From Rhizobium sp. SL42 (GTDB lineage Bacteria > Pseudomonadota > Alphaproteobacteria > Rhizobiales > Rhizobiaceae), in NCBI RefSeq assembly GCF_021729845.1, contig NZ_CP063398.1, positions 186,001 through 250,000 of the forward strand: a DNA stretch of 64,000 nt, given 5' to 3'. Of this stretch, positions 1-7,278 are shown in pieces. The notes below the pieces were generated by a model, which worked only from the letters and a program-made list of their open reading frames with translations, was not told the DNA's origin and did not search any database. The position numbers and the translations under genes are program-made. Positions within the stretch are counted from its first letter, which is position 1; every line of letters starts with the position of its first letter.

Positions 1-1
1 A

Positions 2-124
2 GTGCTCGACATGCGCAAGGATCACGGCATCTACATGCCGACGTCCGGCCGCATCAACATCGCCGGCCTGAAAAGCGCCGACATCGCCCGCGTTGCCTCT
101 GTCCTCAAGCCATTGCTCGGATAA
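2..124 (+). CDS. Aromatic/aspartate aminotransferase, C-terminal end (partial)
   Basis: Only the last 40 codons lie in the window, in the frame starting at base 2 and ending with TAA at 122-124. The peptide contains a stretch reading HGIYMPTSGRINIAGL, which is the C-terminal signature of class I PLP aminotransferases of the AspC/TyrB type; the Arg in SGRIN binds the substrate alpha-carboxylate in that family. The enzyme would transfer amino groups between aromatic amino acids or aspartate and 2-oxoglutarate in the cytosol. The next gene starts 6 bases after this stop, so the two are probably cotranscribed. The family call is good; the exact substrate cannot be told from so short a piece. Confidence 0.75.
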   Translation: MLDMRKDHGIYMPTSGRINIAGLKSADIARVASVLKPLLG

Positions 125-130
125 CTGTCC

Positions 131-760
131 ATGACCACCGCAACTGCCAATCCGGTGGCGCCCGCCGAGCGTCACCGGCTCTATGAAGACGTCCTGGCGA
201 TGCTGTCCGGCACGCTTTTTGTCTCCCTTGGGACGCTGATCTATACCAAGTCCATGTTGACCGTCGGCTCCACGGCCGGTCTGGCCTTGCTGATGTCCTA
301 TGCGTCGGGCTGGGGTTTCGGCCTGATTTTCTTTCTGGTCAATCTGCCGTTCTATATCCTTGCGGTCAAACGCATGGGCTGGGGCTTCACGATCCGCACA
401 TTCACCGCCGTTGCGCTGGTTTCGATCCTGTCAAAACTCAACGCGGCGTGGATCGACTTCTCCCATCTGGATCCGCTCTATGCGACGATCATCGGTGGCG
501 GATTGATCGGCACGGGCCTCTTGATGCTGTTTCGCCATCGCACGGGACTGGGTGGCATCAACATCCTCGCTCTCTACCTGCAGGAAAAGCTCGGAATCCG
601 CGCCGGATACGTCCAGCTCGGCGTCGATCTGGCGATCCTTGCAGCTGCCTTTTTCATACTCCCGACAGACCGGCTGGCCTATTCCGTCCTGGGTGCCGCC
701 ATCGCGAACCTGATCATCGCCATCAACCACAAGCCTGGCCGCTACATGGGGTTGAGCTGA
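131..760 (+). CDS. YitT family membrane protein
   Basis: The 209-residue protein has about five hydrophobic segments and glycine-rich stretches (GWGFGLIFFLVNLPFYILA, then IIGGGLIGTGLLMLF and RHRTGLGGINILALYLQ) typical of the integral part of YitT/DUF161 proteins. The C-terminal soluble DUF2179 domain found in many Firmicute YitT proteins is absent, as is usual for the short proteobacterial form. It sits in the inner membrane. Its molecular role is not established; transport has been proposed for the family. The start ATG lies 6 bases after the aminotransferase stop, with no clear ribosome binding site, which suggests translational coupling. Confidence 0.8.
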   Translation: MTTATANPVAPAERHRLYEDVLAMLSGTLFVSLGTLIYTKSMLTVGSTAGLALLMSYASGWGFGLIFFLVNLPFYILAVKRMGWGFTIRTFTAVALVSILSKLNAAWIDFSHLDPLYATIIGGGLIGTGLLMLFRHRTGLGGINILALYLQEKLGIRAGYVQLGVDLAILAAAFFILPTDRLAYSVLGAAIANLIIAINHKPGRYMGLS

Positions 761-800
761 AAAACGTTCCGGCTGGATAGAGCTGGAACGTCGTCTTCAA

Positions 801-1553
801 TCAGGCCAGCGCCGCATCAACGATCACCATCGGGCGACCTTGCGTGCAATTTTCGATCCGAGCATCCACCCGGTAAACGCGGCGAAGCAGGGCAGGGGTG
901 ATGACATCGGCCGTCGGCCCATTGGCAACCAGGCGGCCGTCAGCCACGACGAGCGAATGGTCGCAGTAGCGCATGGCATGGTTGAGATCGTGGAGCGCGA
1001 TCAGGACGGCCATTCCCGTCTCGCGGGCAAGCTGGTGCATATGCTGCAAGACCTCGATCTGCCGGAAGAGATCAAGAGCCGACGTCGGTTCGTCCATCAG
1101 CAGAATTTGCGGCTTGCGAACCAGAGCCTGAGCAATGGCGACCAGCTGTCGCTGGCCGCCCGACAATTCGCCCAGATCCCGGAAAGCGAGATCGGTGATG
1201 CGAAGGGACGACAGGATACGGTCGATGTCGACCAATTCGTCATCCGCAACCTTCCAGCCGGAGCCCTGTTTTGCGGCAAGAAGAACGCTTTCATAGACAG
1301 TCAGCACGGCATTGGCGCCAGTATCCTGTGGCATGTAACAGATCGGCCGAAGGCTTTCCTCGCCGCTGACATGCACAATGCCCTCGCCCTTCAACAGGCC
1401 GGCGATGCGCTTGAACAGCGTCGATTTTCCCGCAGCATTCGGCCCGATCACCGCCGTCAGCATGCCGCCGACGATATCGCCGGTGGTGATATCGGTAAAA
1501 ATCCGGTTGCGACCATAGTGGGCGCCAAGCGCCTCGAGCTTCAGGGCTACCAT
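801..1553 (-). CDS. Iron/cobalamin-type ABC transporter, ATP-binding protein (FepC-like)
   Basis: This 250-residue ATPase begins at the ATG read from 1553 (MVALKLEALGAHYG); the open frame continues upstream but only overlaps the permease gene. Visible motifs are Walker A (GPNAAGKST), Q-loop region (CYMPQDT), ABC signature (LSGGQRQL), Walker B (ILLMDEPTSAL) and the H-loop (ALHDLNHA). This order and the HDLN motif are typical of ATPases that energise FecCD-type importers of ferric siderophores, haem or vitamin B12. The start overlaps the end of the permease gene by 7 bases, so it is the last gene of a binding protein-permease-ATPase operon. The substrate is not determined by sequence, but the ICE-like box upstream points to iron. 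Confidence 0.88.
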   Translation of the reverse strand: MVALKLEALGAHYGRNRIFTDITTGDIVGGMLTAVIGPNAAGKSTLFKRIAGLLKGEGIVHVSGEESLRPICYMPQDTGANAVLTVYESVLLAAKQGSGWKVADDELVDIDRILSSLRITDLAFRDLGELSGGQRQLVAIAQALVRKPQILLMDEPTSALDLFRQIEVLQHMHQLARETGMAVLIALHDLNHAMRYCDHSLVVADGRLVANGPTADVITPALLRRVYRVDARIENCTQGRPMVIVDAALA

Positions 1554-2614
1554 GCGCGCCTCCGGTGCGTGAAAATCAGCGAAAAGAAGAAGGGTACGCC
1601 GACGAGCGCGGTAATCACCCCGATCGGCAAAATGGCGCCCGGGATCAGCATTTTCGAGACGACCGAAGTCACCGACAAGAGCAAGGCGCCGCAGATGATC
1701 GAACCCGGAAGGAAGAAACGCTGGTCTTCGCCGACCAGCATGCGGGCGATGTGCGGGCCAACCAGGCCGACGAAGCCGATCGTGCCAACGAATGACACGG
1801 GGATTGCCGCCAGAAGGCTCACCAGCATCATCGTCTCTAGGCGCAGAGCCTTGACGTTGACGCCGAAAGACGCGGCCTTGTCGTCGCCGAGGCGCAATGC
1901 CGTCAAAGCCCATGCCTTGCTGGCAAAAAGCGGCACGCAAAACACCAGAACGGCAGCGGTCACGCCAACCTTTGCCCATGTCGCCTTGGTGAGTGAACCC
2001 ATCGTCCAGAAGACAACCGCCGCAAGCGCCTGCTCGGACGCCAGATATTCCAGCAGCGACAGCAGCGCATTGAAGGTAAAGACCAGGGCAATGCCGAGCA
2101 GGACGATGGTCTCGACGGTCACGCCACGCAGCGTGGATACGCTGTAGATGAACAGCGAGGCCAGCATCGCCATGAGGAACGCGTTGATCGGCACCATATA
2201 TTGCACGGCAGCCGGAAAGACGGCGACACCGCCGACCAAGGCCAGCGCCGCGCCAAATCCGGCGGCTGCCGAAATGCCGAGCGTGAACGGGCTCGCCAAG
2301 GGATTGGCCAGAATGGTCTGCATCTGCGCGCCGGCAAGAGAGAGACACGCACCAACCGTCACCGCCATCAGCGCGATCGGCATGCGGATATCCCAGATGA
2401 CGACGCGCAGCTGGTTGTTGGCCTCGCCTGGATACAAGATCGTCGAAACAACCTCTGCCAGCGAGTAACGCGCGGGTCCAAGCGCCATGTCGACGGCAAC
2501 ACTGACGATCAGTGTGACAAACAATGCGCTCAGGATCAGCACGCGCCGCGCGGTCAACGCTCGGTAGCGACCGCGCCCCTCGACCCCGGCTACGTCTTCA
2601 GTCACGACGGCCAT
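1547..2614 (-). CDS. FecCD-family ABC transporter permease
   Basis: The 355-residue protein is hydrophobic with about ten predicted membrane spans. It carries family landmarks: RMPIALMAVTVGACLSLAGAQMQ near residue 80, NPLASPFTLGISAAAGFGAALA near 105, and VGTIGFVGLVGPHIAR near 270, the loop that contacts the ATPase. These define the BtuC/FecCD/FepD permease family, which forms a homodimeric channel for iron chelates, haem or cobalamin. It lies between the binding protein gene (upstream, 197-base gap containing a strong stem-loop) and the ATPase gene (7-base overlap). A single permease gene implies a homodimer. Confidence 0.92.
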   Translation of the reverse strand: MAVVTEDVAGVEGRGRYRALTARRVLILSALFVTLIVSVAVDMALGPARYSLAEVVSTILYPGEANNQLRVVIWDIRMPIALMAVTVGACLSLAGAQMQTILANPLASPFTLGISAAAGFGAALALVGGVAVFPAAVQYMVPINAFLMAMLASLFIYSVSTLRGVTVETIVLLGIALVFTFNALLSLLEYLASEQALAAVVFWTMGSLTKATWAKVGVTAAVLVFCVPLFASKAWALTALRLGDDKAASFGVNVKALRLETMMLVSLLAAIPVSFVGTIGFVGLVGPHIARMLVGEDQRFFLPGSIICGALLLSVTSVVSKMLIPGAILPIGVITALVGVPFFFSLIFTHRRRAW

Positions 2615-2782
2615 CCAATGTTATCCTTTTCCAGCAAAGCGAAATCGCCGGGCCTTGAAGCCTGCGGCGAGATTGACTGGTTCCCCTGCGAAGTCGCGAA
2701 ACACGACGCCGTAAAACGGCAAAAAGGGCAAAAATTGCCCGGTTTTCGCGCCACCCACATCGAGGCCTGTCCAGCAAACGAG

Positions 2783-2804
2783 GCCGGCGGGTTTCCCCGC
2801 CGGC
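2783..2804 (-). other. Stable intergenic stem-loop inside the ABC transporter operon
   Basis: GCCGGCGGG, a four-base loop and CCCGCCGGC form a perfect 9-bp GC-rich stem just downstream of the binding-protein stop codon (2812) on the minus strand. No run of U follows on that strand, so it is not a classical terminator. It may protect the 3' end of the highly translated binding-protein message or partly attenuate readthrough into the permease gene, a common arrangement in binding-protein-dependent operons. Confidence 0.5.
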
Positions 2805-2811
2805 ATGATGA

Positions 2812-3951
2812 TCAAAGGCCAGGCTTCAGCGAGGCGAAATAGCCCGGCTGGTAGTCGACCGGCAGGAAGCGATCATGCATTTCCTTAAACGTTGCATCCG
2901 CGTCGACATCATTGAACAGGTCGGGATGCAGCCACTTGGCGATCTGCTGCACAGCGACGAACTGGTAAGGGCTGTTGTAGAACTGGTGCCAGATAGCATG
3001 GACATTGCCATCCTTGACCGCTTTTACATCGGTAAAGCCGGGGCGCTTCATCAACTCGGCGAGCTTCTGGGCAGCGATCGCCTTGTCGGCGCCCGGACCG
3101 ACGCCGATCCATTTGCCACCGGGAACATACAGTTCCCAATTGGAACCCGTGACGATCACCTGGTCAGGATTGGATGCGATGATCTGCTCCGGATTGACGG
3201 TGCCGAACGTGCCGGGAATGAAGTCCTTGGCCATGTTGATGCCGCCGGCGAGTTCGACCATCTTGCCGAAGTTCTCGTTGCCGAAGGACATGCAGCAATC
3301 GTCAGAGTAGCCGCCGGCGCGCTCGATAAACACGACCGGCTTCTTCAGATCGGCAGCCTTGGCAAGCGTGTCCGTAACACGGGCAATCTGCTCGTCATGG
3401 AATTTGACGAATTCCTCGGCGCGCTCTTCCTTGCCGAACAGCTTGCCAATGATGCGCATGGAATCGTCGGTATTTTCCATCGGCTTCTCGCGGAAGTCGA
3501 TATAGACGAGCGGAATACCCACCGCTGCAAGCTTTTCGATGTAACCGCTTTCCTCGGTGGCCGATTTCGCCTCCGTGTTCATGATGATCACGTCAGGCTT
3601 GAGGACCACGGCCTGCTCGATGTCGAAAGTTCCATCCTTCATGCCACCGAAGGTCGGGATCTTTTCCATCTCCGGGAACTTCTTGAGATAGATGTTGTAG
3701 CCGTCCAGGTCCGCCTTCTTGAAATCATCACGCCAGCCGACGACGCGACCGAACGGCTTTTCGGTGTCCAGCGCTGCGGTAAAGTAGATCTGCCTGCCTT
3801 CGCCGAGGATGACGCGCTCGACAGGCACGTTCACTTCAACTTCACGACCCGTGATATCCTTGATCTTCACGGTCTCGCCAGCATAGGCGGCCGTGGAAAA
3901 AAGAACGAGCGAAATCGCGGCGGCGGAAGCCACCTTGTCGAGATAAAACAC
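2812..3951 (-). CDS. Periplasmic substrate-binding protein of iron-type ABC importer
   Basis: This 379-residue protein has an N-terminal signal peptide (FYLDKVASAAAISLVLFSTAAYAGE, cleaved near residue 24) and a class III periplasmic-binding-protein layout. The first lobe opens with VKIKDITGREVEVNVPVERVI, typical of BtuF/FecB/FhuD proteins, and a second lobe contains GYSDDCCMSFGNENFGKMVELAGG. It would capture an iron chelate, haem or related ligand and pass it to the FecCD permease encoded next. The start is GTG at 3951, preceded by GGAG at a good distance. A vicinal Cys pair in SDDCCMS is unusual. It is divergent from the methyltransferase gene; a minus-strand promoter and an ICE-like site lie between them. 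Confidence 0.88.
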   Translation of the reverse strand: MFYLDKVASAAAISLVLFSTAAYAGETVKIKDITGREVEVNVPVERVILGEGRQIYFTAALDTEKPFGRVVGWRDDFKKADLDGYNIYLKKFPEMEKIPTFGGMKDGTFDIEQAVVLKPDVIIMNTEAKSATEESGYIEKLAAVGIPLVYIDFREKPMENTDDSMRIIGKLFGKEERAEEFVKFHDEQIARVTDTLAKAADLKKPVVFIERAGGYSDDCCMSFGNENFGKMVELAGGINMAKDFIPGTFGTVNPEQIIASNPDQVIVTGSNWELYVPGGKWIGVGPGADKAIAAQKLAELMKRPGFTDVKAVKDGNVHAIWHQFYNSPYQFVAVQQIAKWLHPDLFNDVDADATFKEMHDRFLPVDYQPGYFASLKPGL

Positions 3952-3982
3952 TATCGCGTCTCCTGTTTGGAATTGTGAGGTG

Positions 3983-4011
3983 ATTTATGTTTTTATGACT
4001 TTCGCAGTCAA
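3983..4011 (-). promoter_or_regulatory. Candidate sigma-70 promoter for the ABC transporter operon
   Basis: On the minus strand TTGACT (4011-4006) is followed after 17 bases by ATAAAT (3988-3983). This is a good -35/-10 pair with ideal spacing, about 30 bases before the GTG start at 3951. The iron-box-like sequence lies immediately upstream of the -35. Confidence 0.5.
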
Positions 4012-4020
4012 CAATTATCT

Positions 4021-4037
4021 TTTAGAAGTGTTCCAAC
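4021..4037. promoter_or_regulatory. Candidate Irr/ICE iron-control box
   Basis: TTTAGAAGTGTTCCAAC matches the rhizobial iron control element recognised by Irr (TTTAGAA-N3-TTCTAAA type dyad): the left half is perfect and the right half has two mismatches. It lies between the divergent ABC transporter operon and the methyltransferase gene, about 10 bases upstream of the predicted minus-strand -35. Its position supports iron-responsive control of an iron-chelate importer. It also argues that the methyltransferase starts at 4067 rather than at the upstream ATG at 3980. Confidence 0.55.
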
Positions 4038-4066
4038 CTCTCGATCGCTTCCGAAAGATCCAGCCG

Positions 4067-4870
4067 ATGCAAGCTGTTAGCACTCTATCGAATCATGACC
4101 TGCGTGACGAAATTAAAGCCTATTGGTCGCTCAGAGCCGAGACTTTTGACACCCAACCCGGTCATGAAATCTTTTCAGAAGACGAACGGGCGGCTTGGCA
4201 CGCTCTGTTTAGAAAGCATCTTGGCGAAGGGCAGGGGAGGGACGCGCTGGATCTGGCCTGCGGCACCGCAGTCGTATCCCATATCCTCGACGACCTAGGT
4301 TTCAAGGTTACCGGTCTCGACTGGGCAGAGCCGATGCTTGAGCGCGCCCGCGCAAAGGCCGCAAAACGTGGCCGGGAGATCCGATTCCTGATGGGCGACG
4401 CAGAAAACACCATGGAAGCCGACCAGTCGTATGACGTGATCACCAATCGCCACCTTGTCTGGACACTCGTCGATCCGCTGGCCTGTTTTCGCGAATGGAA
4501 CCGCGTGCTGAAAAAAGGCGGACGAGTGCTCATTGTCGATGGCGACTTCGTTAATGTCTCACCCCTGACCCGGATGATGAAACGGTTGACCCGATGGGCA
4601 TCCCGCATTGGCCTGGCCAAGGATGCCATGCATGGCGCGCCGAATTCCGACATGGCGGAAACGCACAATCGCATCCTGTCGCGGGTCCATTTTTCCAACG
4701 GCGCCCATGCCGAAGCGGTGGTGGAACTGCTACGCCAAGCGGGGTTCGAAAAGATAACCGTCGATACGGATCTTGGCCCGATCCACCGTGCCCAGCGCAA
4801 GAACTTTTCTTTCCTGAAGGGCCTGGAGCGGGCGACCCAGCACCGCTATGCCATCTGCGCGGAGAAATAG
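4067..4870 (+). CDS. Class I SAM-dependent methyltransferase
   Basis: The 267-residue protein has a Rossmann methyltransferase core. Motif I is ALDLACGTAVVSHIL, followed by VTGLDWAEPMLERARAKA (acidic residue binding the SAM ribose), RFLMGDAENT and the post-motif FREWNRVLKKGGRVLIVDGD typical of Methyltransf_11/25 small-molecule enzymes. The frame is open from 3980, but the ATG at 4067 is chosen because the upstream part overlaps the predicted regulatory region and reads as non-coding. It is divergent from an iron-type ABC importer. Similar pairings suggest a role on a chelator or ligand, but the substrate is unknown. Confidence 0.8.
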   Translation: MQAVSTLSNHDLRDEIKAYWSLRAETFDTQPGHEIFSEDERAAWHALFRKHLGEGQGRDALDLACGTAVVSHILDDLGFKVTGLDWAEPMLERARAKAAKRGREIRFLMGDAENTMEADQSYDVITNRHLVWTLVDPLACFREWNRVLKKGGRVLIVDGDFVNVSPLTRMMKRLTRWASRIGLAKDAMHGAPNSDMAETHNRILSRVHFSNGAHAEAVVELLRQAGFEKITVDTDLGPIHRAQRKNFSFLKGLERATQHRYAICAEK

Positions 4871-4903
4871 GCCGCGACTGCCTCTTGCATCGCATATGCA
4901 GAA

Positions 4904-4931
4904 GTAATACTTTTGTTTCGTTAGGTATTAC
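4904..4931. promoter_or_regulatory. Inverted repeat, candidate VapBC operator
   Basis: GTAATAC (4904-4910) and GTATTAC (4925-4931) form a perfect 7-bp inverted repeat separated by 14 bases, directly upstream of the AbrB-type antitoxin start at 4942. Toxin-antitoxin operons of this kind are normally autorepressed through dyads in the promoter, bound by the antitoxin alone or with the toxin. Confidence 0.5.
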
Positions 4932-4941
4932 AGAGGTCGAC

Positions 4942-5178
4942 ATGGCGACAACAGTCACATCCAAGGGGCAGGTCACGATCCCCAAACCGGTGCGCGACCT
5001 GCTCGGCATCGTGCCGGGCACGGAGGTCGAGTTTCACCGTGCCGAAGATGGCAGCGTGGTGCTGACCCGTGCCGATCGCAAGGTCGGGAGAAGCCGTTTC
5101 GGCGCGTTGCGCGGCCATGCCGGCGAAGGCATGAGTACCGACGCGATCATGGCCCTGACGCGAAGCGACGAGGTTTGA
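4942..5178 (+). CDS. AbrB/SpoVT-type antitoxin (VapB-like)
   Basis: The 78-residue protein starts with MATTVTSKGQVTIPKPVRDLLGI, the swapped-hairpin AbrB/MazE DNA-binding motif (SKGQVTIPK.vR..lgi), followed by EVEFHRAEDGSVVLTRA. The acidic and hydrophobic C-terminal tail would wrap the toxin. It is the antitoxin of the PIN-domain gene that follows, which overlaps its stop codon by four bases. An inverted repeat upstream is the likely autoregulatory operator. The ATG at 4942 has an AGAGG ribosome binding site. Confidence 0.85.
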   Translation: MATTVTSKGQVTIPKPVRDLLGIVPGTEVEFHRAEDGSVVLTRADRKVGRSRFGALRGHAGEGMSTDAIMALTRSDEV

Positions 5179-5579
5179 TCCTCGTCGATACCAATGTTCT
5201 GCTCGATCTGGTCACCGACGATCCCGTCTGGGCACCCTGGTCGGTGGACCGGCTGGAGGCTGCCGCCCTTGAAGGACCGCTCCTGATCAATGACGTGGTC
5301 TATGCCGAACTTGCCGTGCGCTATGCCAAGATCGAGCGGCTGGACGAATTTGTCGAAGCGGCTGGCCTGATCCATGCTCCGATCACCAAGGCAGCCCTGT
5401 TTCTCGCCGGCAAGGTCTTCACTGCCTATCGCAAGGCTGGCGGATCACGCACTGGCGTGCTGCCGGATTTCTTTATCGGAGCGCATGCTGCCGTCGGCGG
5501 TTTCCCTGTGCTGACCCGCGACAGCGGTCGCTATCGCAGCTATTTCCCCAAGCTTACACTGATCACACCCGGAACGTGA
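5175..5579 (+). CDS. PIN-domain ribonuclease toxin (VapC-like)
   Basis: The 134-residue protein has the PIN-domain acidic residues: Asp5 in ILVDTNVLLDL, Glu in VVYAELAV, and Asp in GVLPDFFIGAHA. These residues coordinate metal in VapC toxins, which cut RNA, often initiator tRNA or rRNA. It starts with TTG at 5175, overlapping the antitoxin TGA at 5176-5178, so translation of the toxin probably depends on the antitoxin. The LPDFFIGAHA form is common in the PIN subfamily paired with AbrB-type antitoxins. Catalytic residues look intact, so the pair is probably active. Confidence 0.87.
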   Translation: MILVDTNVLLDLVTDDPVWAPWSVDRLEAAALEGPLLINDVVYAELAVRYAKIERLDEFVEAAGLIHAPITKAALFLAGKVFTAYRKAGGSRTGVLPDFFIGAHAAVGGFPVLTRDSGRYRSYFPKLTLITPGT

Positions 5580-5657
5580 GCAGCGACGAGGACATATCCT
5601 AGCCCAAATAGGTCTTGCGGGTTTGCAGCGTCGCGATCGCGCATAGAATGTCCGGCA

Positions 5658-5671
5658 TTTGGGATATGCCA
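5658..5671. promoter_or_regulatory. Candidate LysR-type operator before the ergothionase gene
   Basis: TTTGGGATATGCCA contains a T-N11-A LysR box and lies within the dyad GGCAT-N7-ATGCC (5654-5670). The same 13 bases, TTGGGATATGCCA, recur at 8589-8601 before the hydantoinase operon, the other transcription unit of this cluster. This repeat is strong internal evidence for binding by the LysR regulator encoded between them. Confidence 0.6.
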
Positions 5672-5700
5672 TGCGCGTCCGGGCCTGTACTATCTCTTGC

Positions 5701-7278
5701 ATGATGCGTCGCGCCGATCTTTCCCATGCCACGCAGCAGTTGGAGAAATTCGCGCCCGTGTCCGGCATCGTCCTTGACTCCCAGCCTCTCACCTTCGCTG
5801 CCCTCGACGCCATCGGCTCGGGCCGCGTATCCGTCAGCCTCAGCCCCGCCGGCATGGCGCGGGTCCGCAAGGGCCGCGAAGGCGTGGAGACCGCCATCAA
5901 TCGAGGCGAAACCATCTACGGCGCCAATACCGGCGTCGGCGCGATGAAGGACACCGACTGGAACGAAGACGAGATCGGCACCTTCAATCTCGGTCTGGTG
6001 CATGCCCATCATTTCGGCACCGGTGCGCCGTTCCCGGTTCCGACCGTGCGCAAGGCCATCGCCATTCGTATCAACACGGCGCTGACCGGTTATGCCGGAT
6101 GTTCGCCGGAACTGGTCGAGGCATTTCAAGCCCTGTTGACCAAGGATGTCATCCCGGTCGTGCGCCGGACGGGATCGATCGGCTGCGCCGATATCGGCTT
6201 GATGGGCCAGATCGGTTCGGTTCTCACCGGCGTCGGCGAGGTCTACTACCAGGGCCTGCGCCGCAAGACATCGGATGTGTTTCCCGAAGTGGGCATCGTG
6301 CCGCTCAGGCTCGCACCGCGCGACGCACTTGCCTCCCTATCCGTCAATGGCGTCGGTTATGCAGCGAGTGCCGTCGCGCTTCGCGATGCCGCAAAGGTCT
6401 TGCGGGTGCTGATGGGTACGGCGCTGATGTCGTCGGCAACGCTTGGCGCAGCTCGGGCGCCCTGGCGCTCGGCGATCGCGGTCGGTTGTGCCAGGCAATC
6501 CGAGATAGGACGGTGGCTGACCGAAACGTCGGGGAAGTGGGACTGGAAAGATGCGTCGCATGTCCAGGATCCGTTGAGCCTGCGCATGCTGCCGCAGATC
6601 TTCGGCGTGGCGGTTGCCGAGATCTCGCGCATCGGCGCTGTCGTCCTCAACGCAACCGGCCGCAGCGATGACAATCCGGTCGTGGTCGATGGCGAGGTCC
6701 TGACCTCCGGCGGTTCGCTGCCGCTGGAAGTAGCGATTGCCATTCAGGCCGGACAGTTGATCCTTGCTCACGTCGCACGCAACATCTTCAACCGCTGCGT
6801 CTTGCTGGCCAACGGTGGCAGACGTGGCTTGCCGGTCAATCTTGTGCCGTCAGGCGCGGTGGCAACGGGCTTTGGCCCGGCGCTCAAACTGGTCGGCGAT
6901 CTCTATATCCGTGTCCTGTCGATGACATCCGCTCTATCGCCACAGTCGCTGGTGGTGGCCGACGGCATCGAGGACGAGGCAGCCTTCCTGCCGCTGATCG
7001 TCGAGCGGCTCGAGCGACAGGTCGAGGCCCTGAAGCGCATGGCAGCGCTTGAGGCTCTGTTTGCCGCGCAAGGCACGGACATCCTCGGCGACCAACCGGA
7101 AGGCGTCGCCGCCTTGCTGCATGAGATCACCCGCAGCCATTCCGCCTTCTATCGCTCAGACAGACCCCTGTCTTCGGAGGTGGAAGCTCTCGAAGAGGAT
7201 CTTGCCGCCCCCGGCACGCTGTCGCGGCTCGTCGCGGAAGCGCCGCTTCCCGTTTTCGACGGCTTTTTCGCACTTTGA
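5701..7278 (+). CDS. Ergothionase (MIO-less histidine ammonia-lyase homologue)
   Basis: The protein belongs to the HAL/PAL aromatic ammonia-lyase family (IYGANTGVG near the N terminus, the long helical core, GRSDDNPVV). However, the Ala-Ser-Gly triad that forms the MIO cofactor is missing: the canonical GSVGASGDLAPL is replaced by GSIGCADIGLM (Cys162-Ala-Asp if numbered from 5701). Ergothionase, which eliminates trimethylamine from ergothioneine to give thiourocanate, is the known family member that works without MIO. The neighbours encode the remaining steps of that pathway. The start is uncertain: the frame is open from TTG 5659 (inside the presumed operator), ATG 5701 is used here, and GTG 5758 has the best ribosome binding site (GGAGA) and is a good alternative. 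Confidence 0.78.
   Translation: MMRRADLSHATQQLEKFAPVSGIVLDSQPLTFAALDAIGSGRVSVSLSPAGMARVRKGREGVETAINRGETIYGANTGVGAMKDTDWNEDEIGTFNLGLVHAHHFGTGAPFPVPTVRKAIAIRINTALTGYAGCSPELVEAFQALLTKDVIPVVRRTGSIGCADIGLMGQIGSVLTGVGEVYYQGLRRKTSDVFPEVGIVPLRLAPRDALASLSVNGVGYAASAVALRDAAKVLRVLMGTALMSSATLGAARAPWRSAIAVGCARQSEIGRWLTETSGKWDWKDASHVQDPLSLRMLPQIFGVAVAEISRIGAVVLNATGRSDDNPVVVDGEVLTSGGSLPLEVAIAIQAGQLILAHVARNIFNRCVLLANGGRRGLPVNLVPSGAVATGFGPALKLVGDLYIRVLSMTSALSPQSLVVADGIEDEAAFLPLIVERLERQVEALKRMAALEALFAAQGTDILGDQPEGVAALLHEITRSHSAFYRSDRPLSSEVEALEEDLAAPGTLSRLVAEAPLPVFDGFFAL

Noticed and set aside
840..2147. 435-codon plus-strand frame over the ABC transporter genes
   Set aside because: Antisense shadow of two clearly conserved transporter genes.
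2621..2815. 64-codon minus-strand frame filling the gap between binding protein and permease genes, with a TTG start overlapping the upstream stop
   Set aside because: The placement is neat, but the product has no recognisable domain and the frame spans the strong stem-loop. Weak start codon; left out of the gene list.
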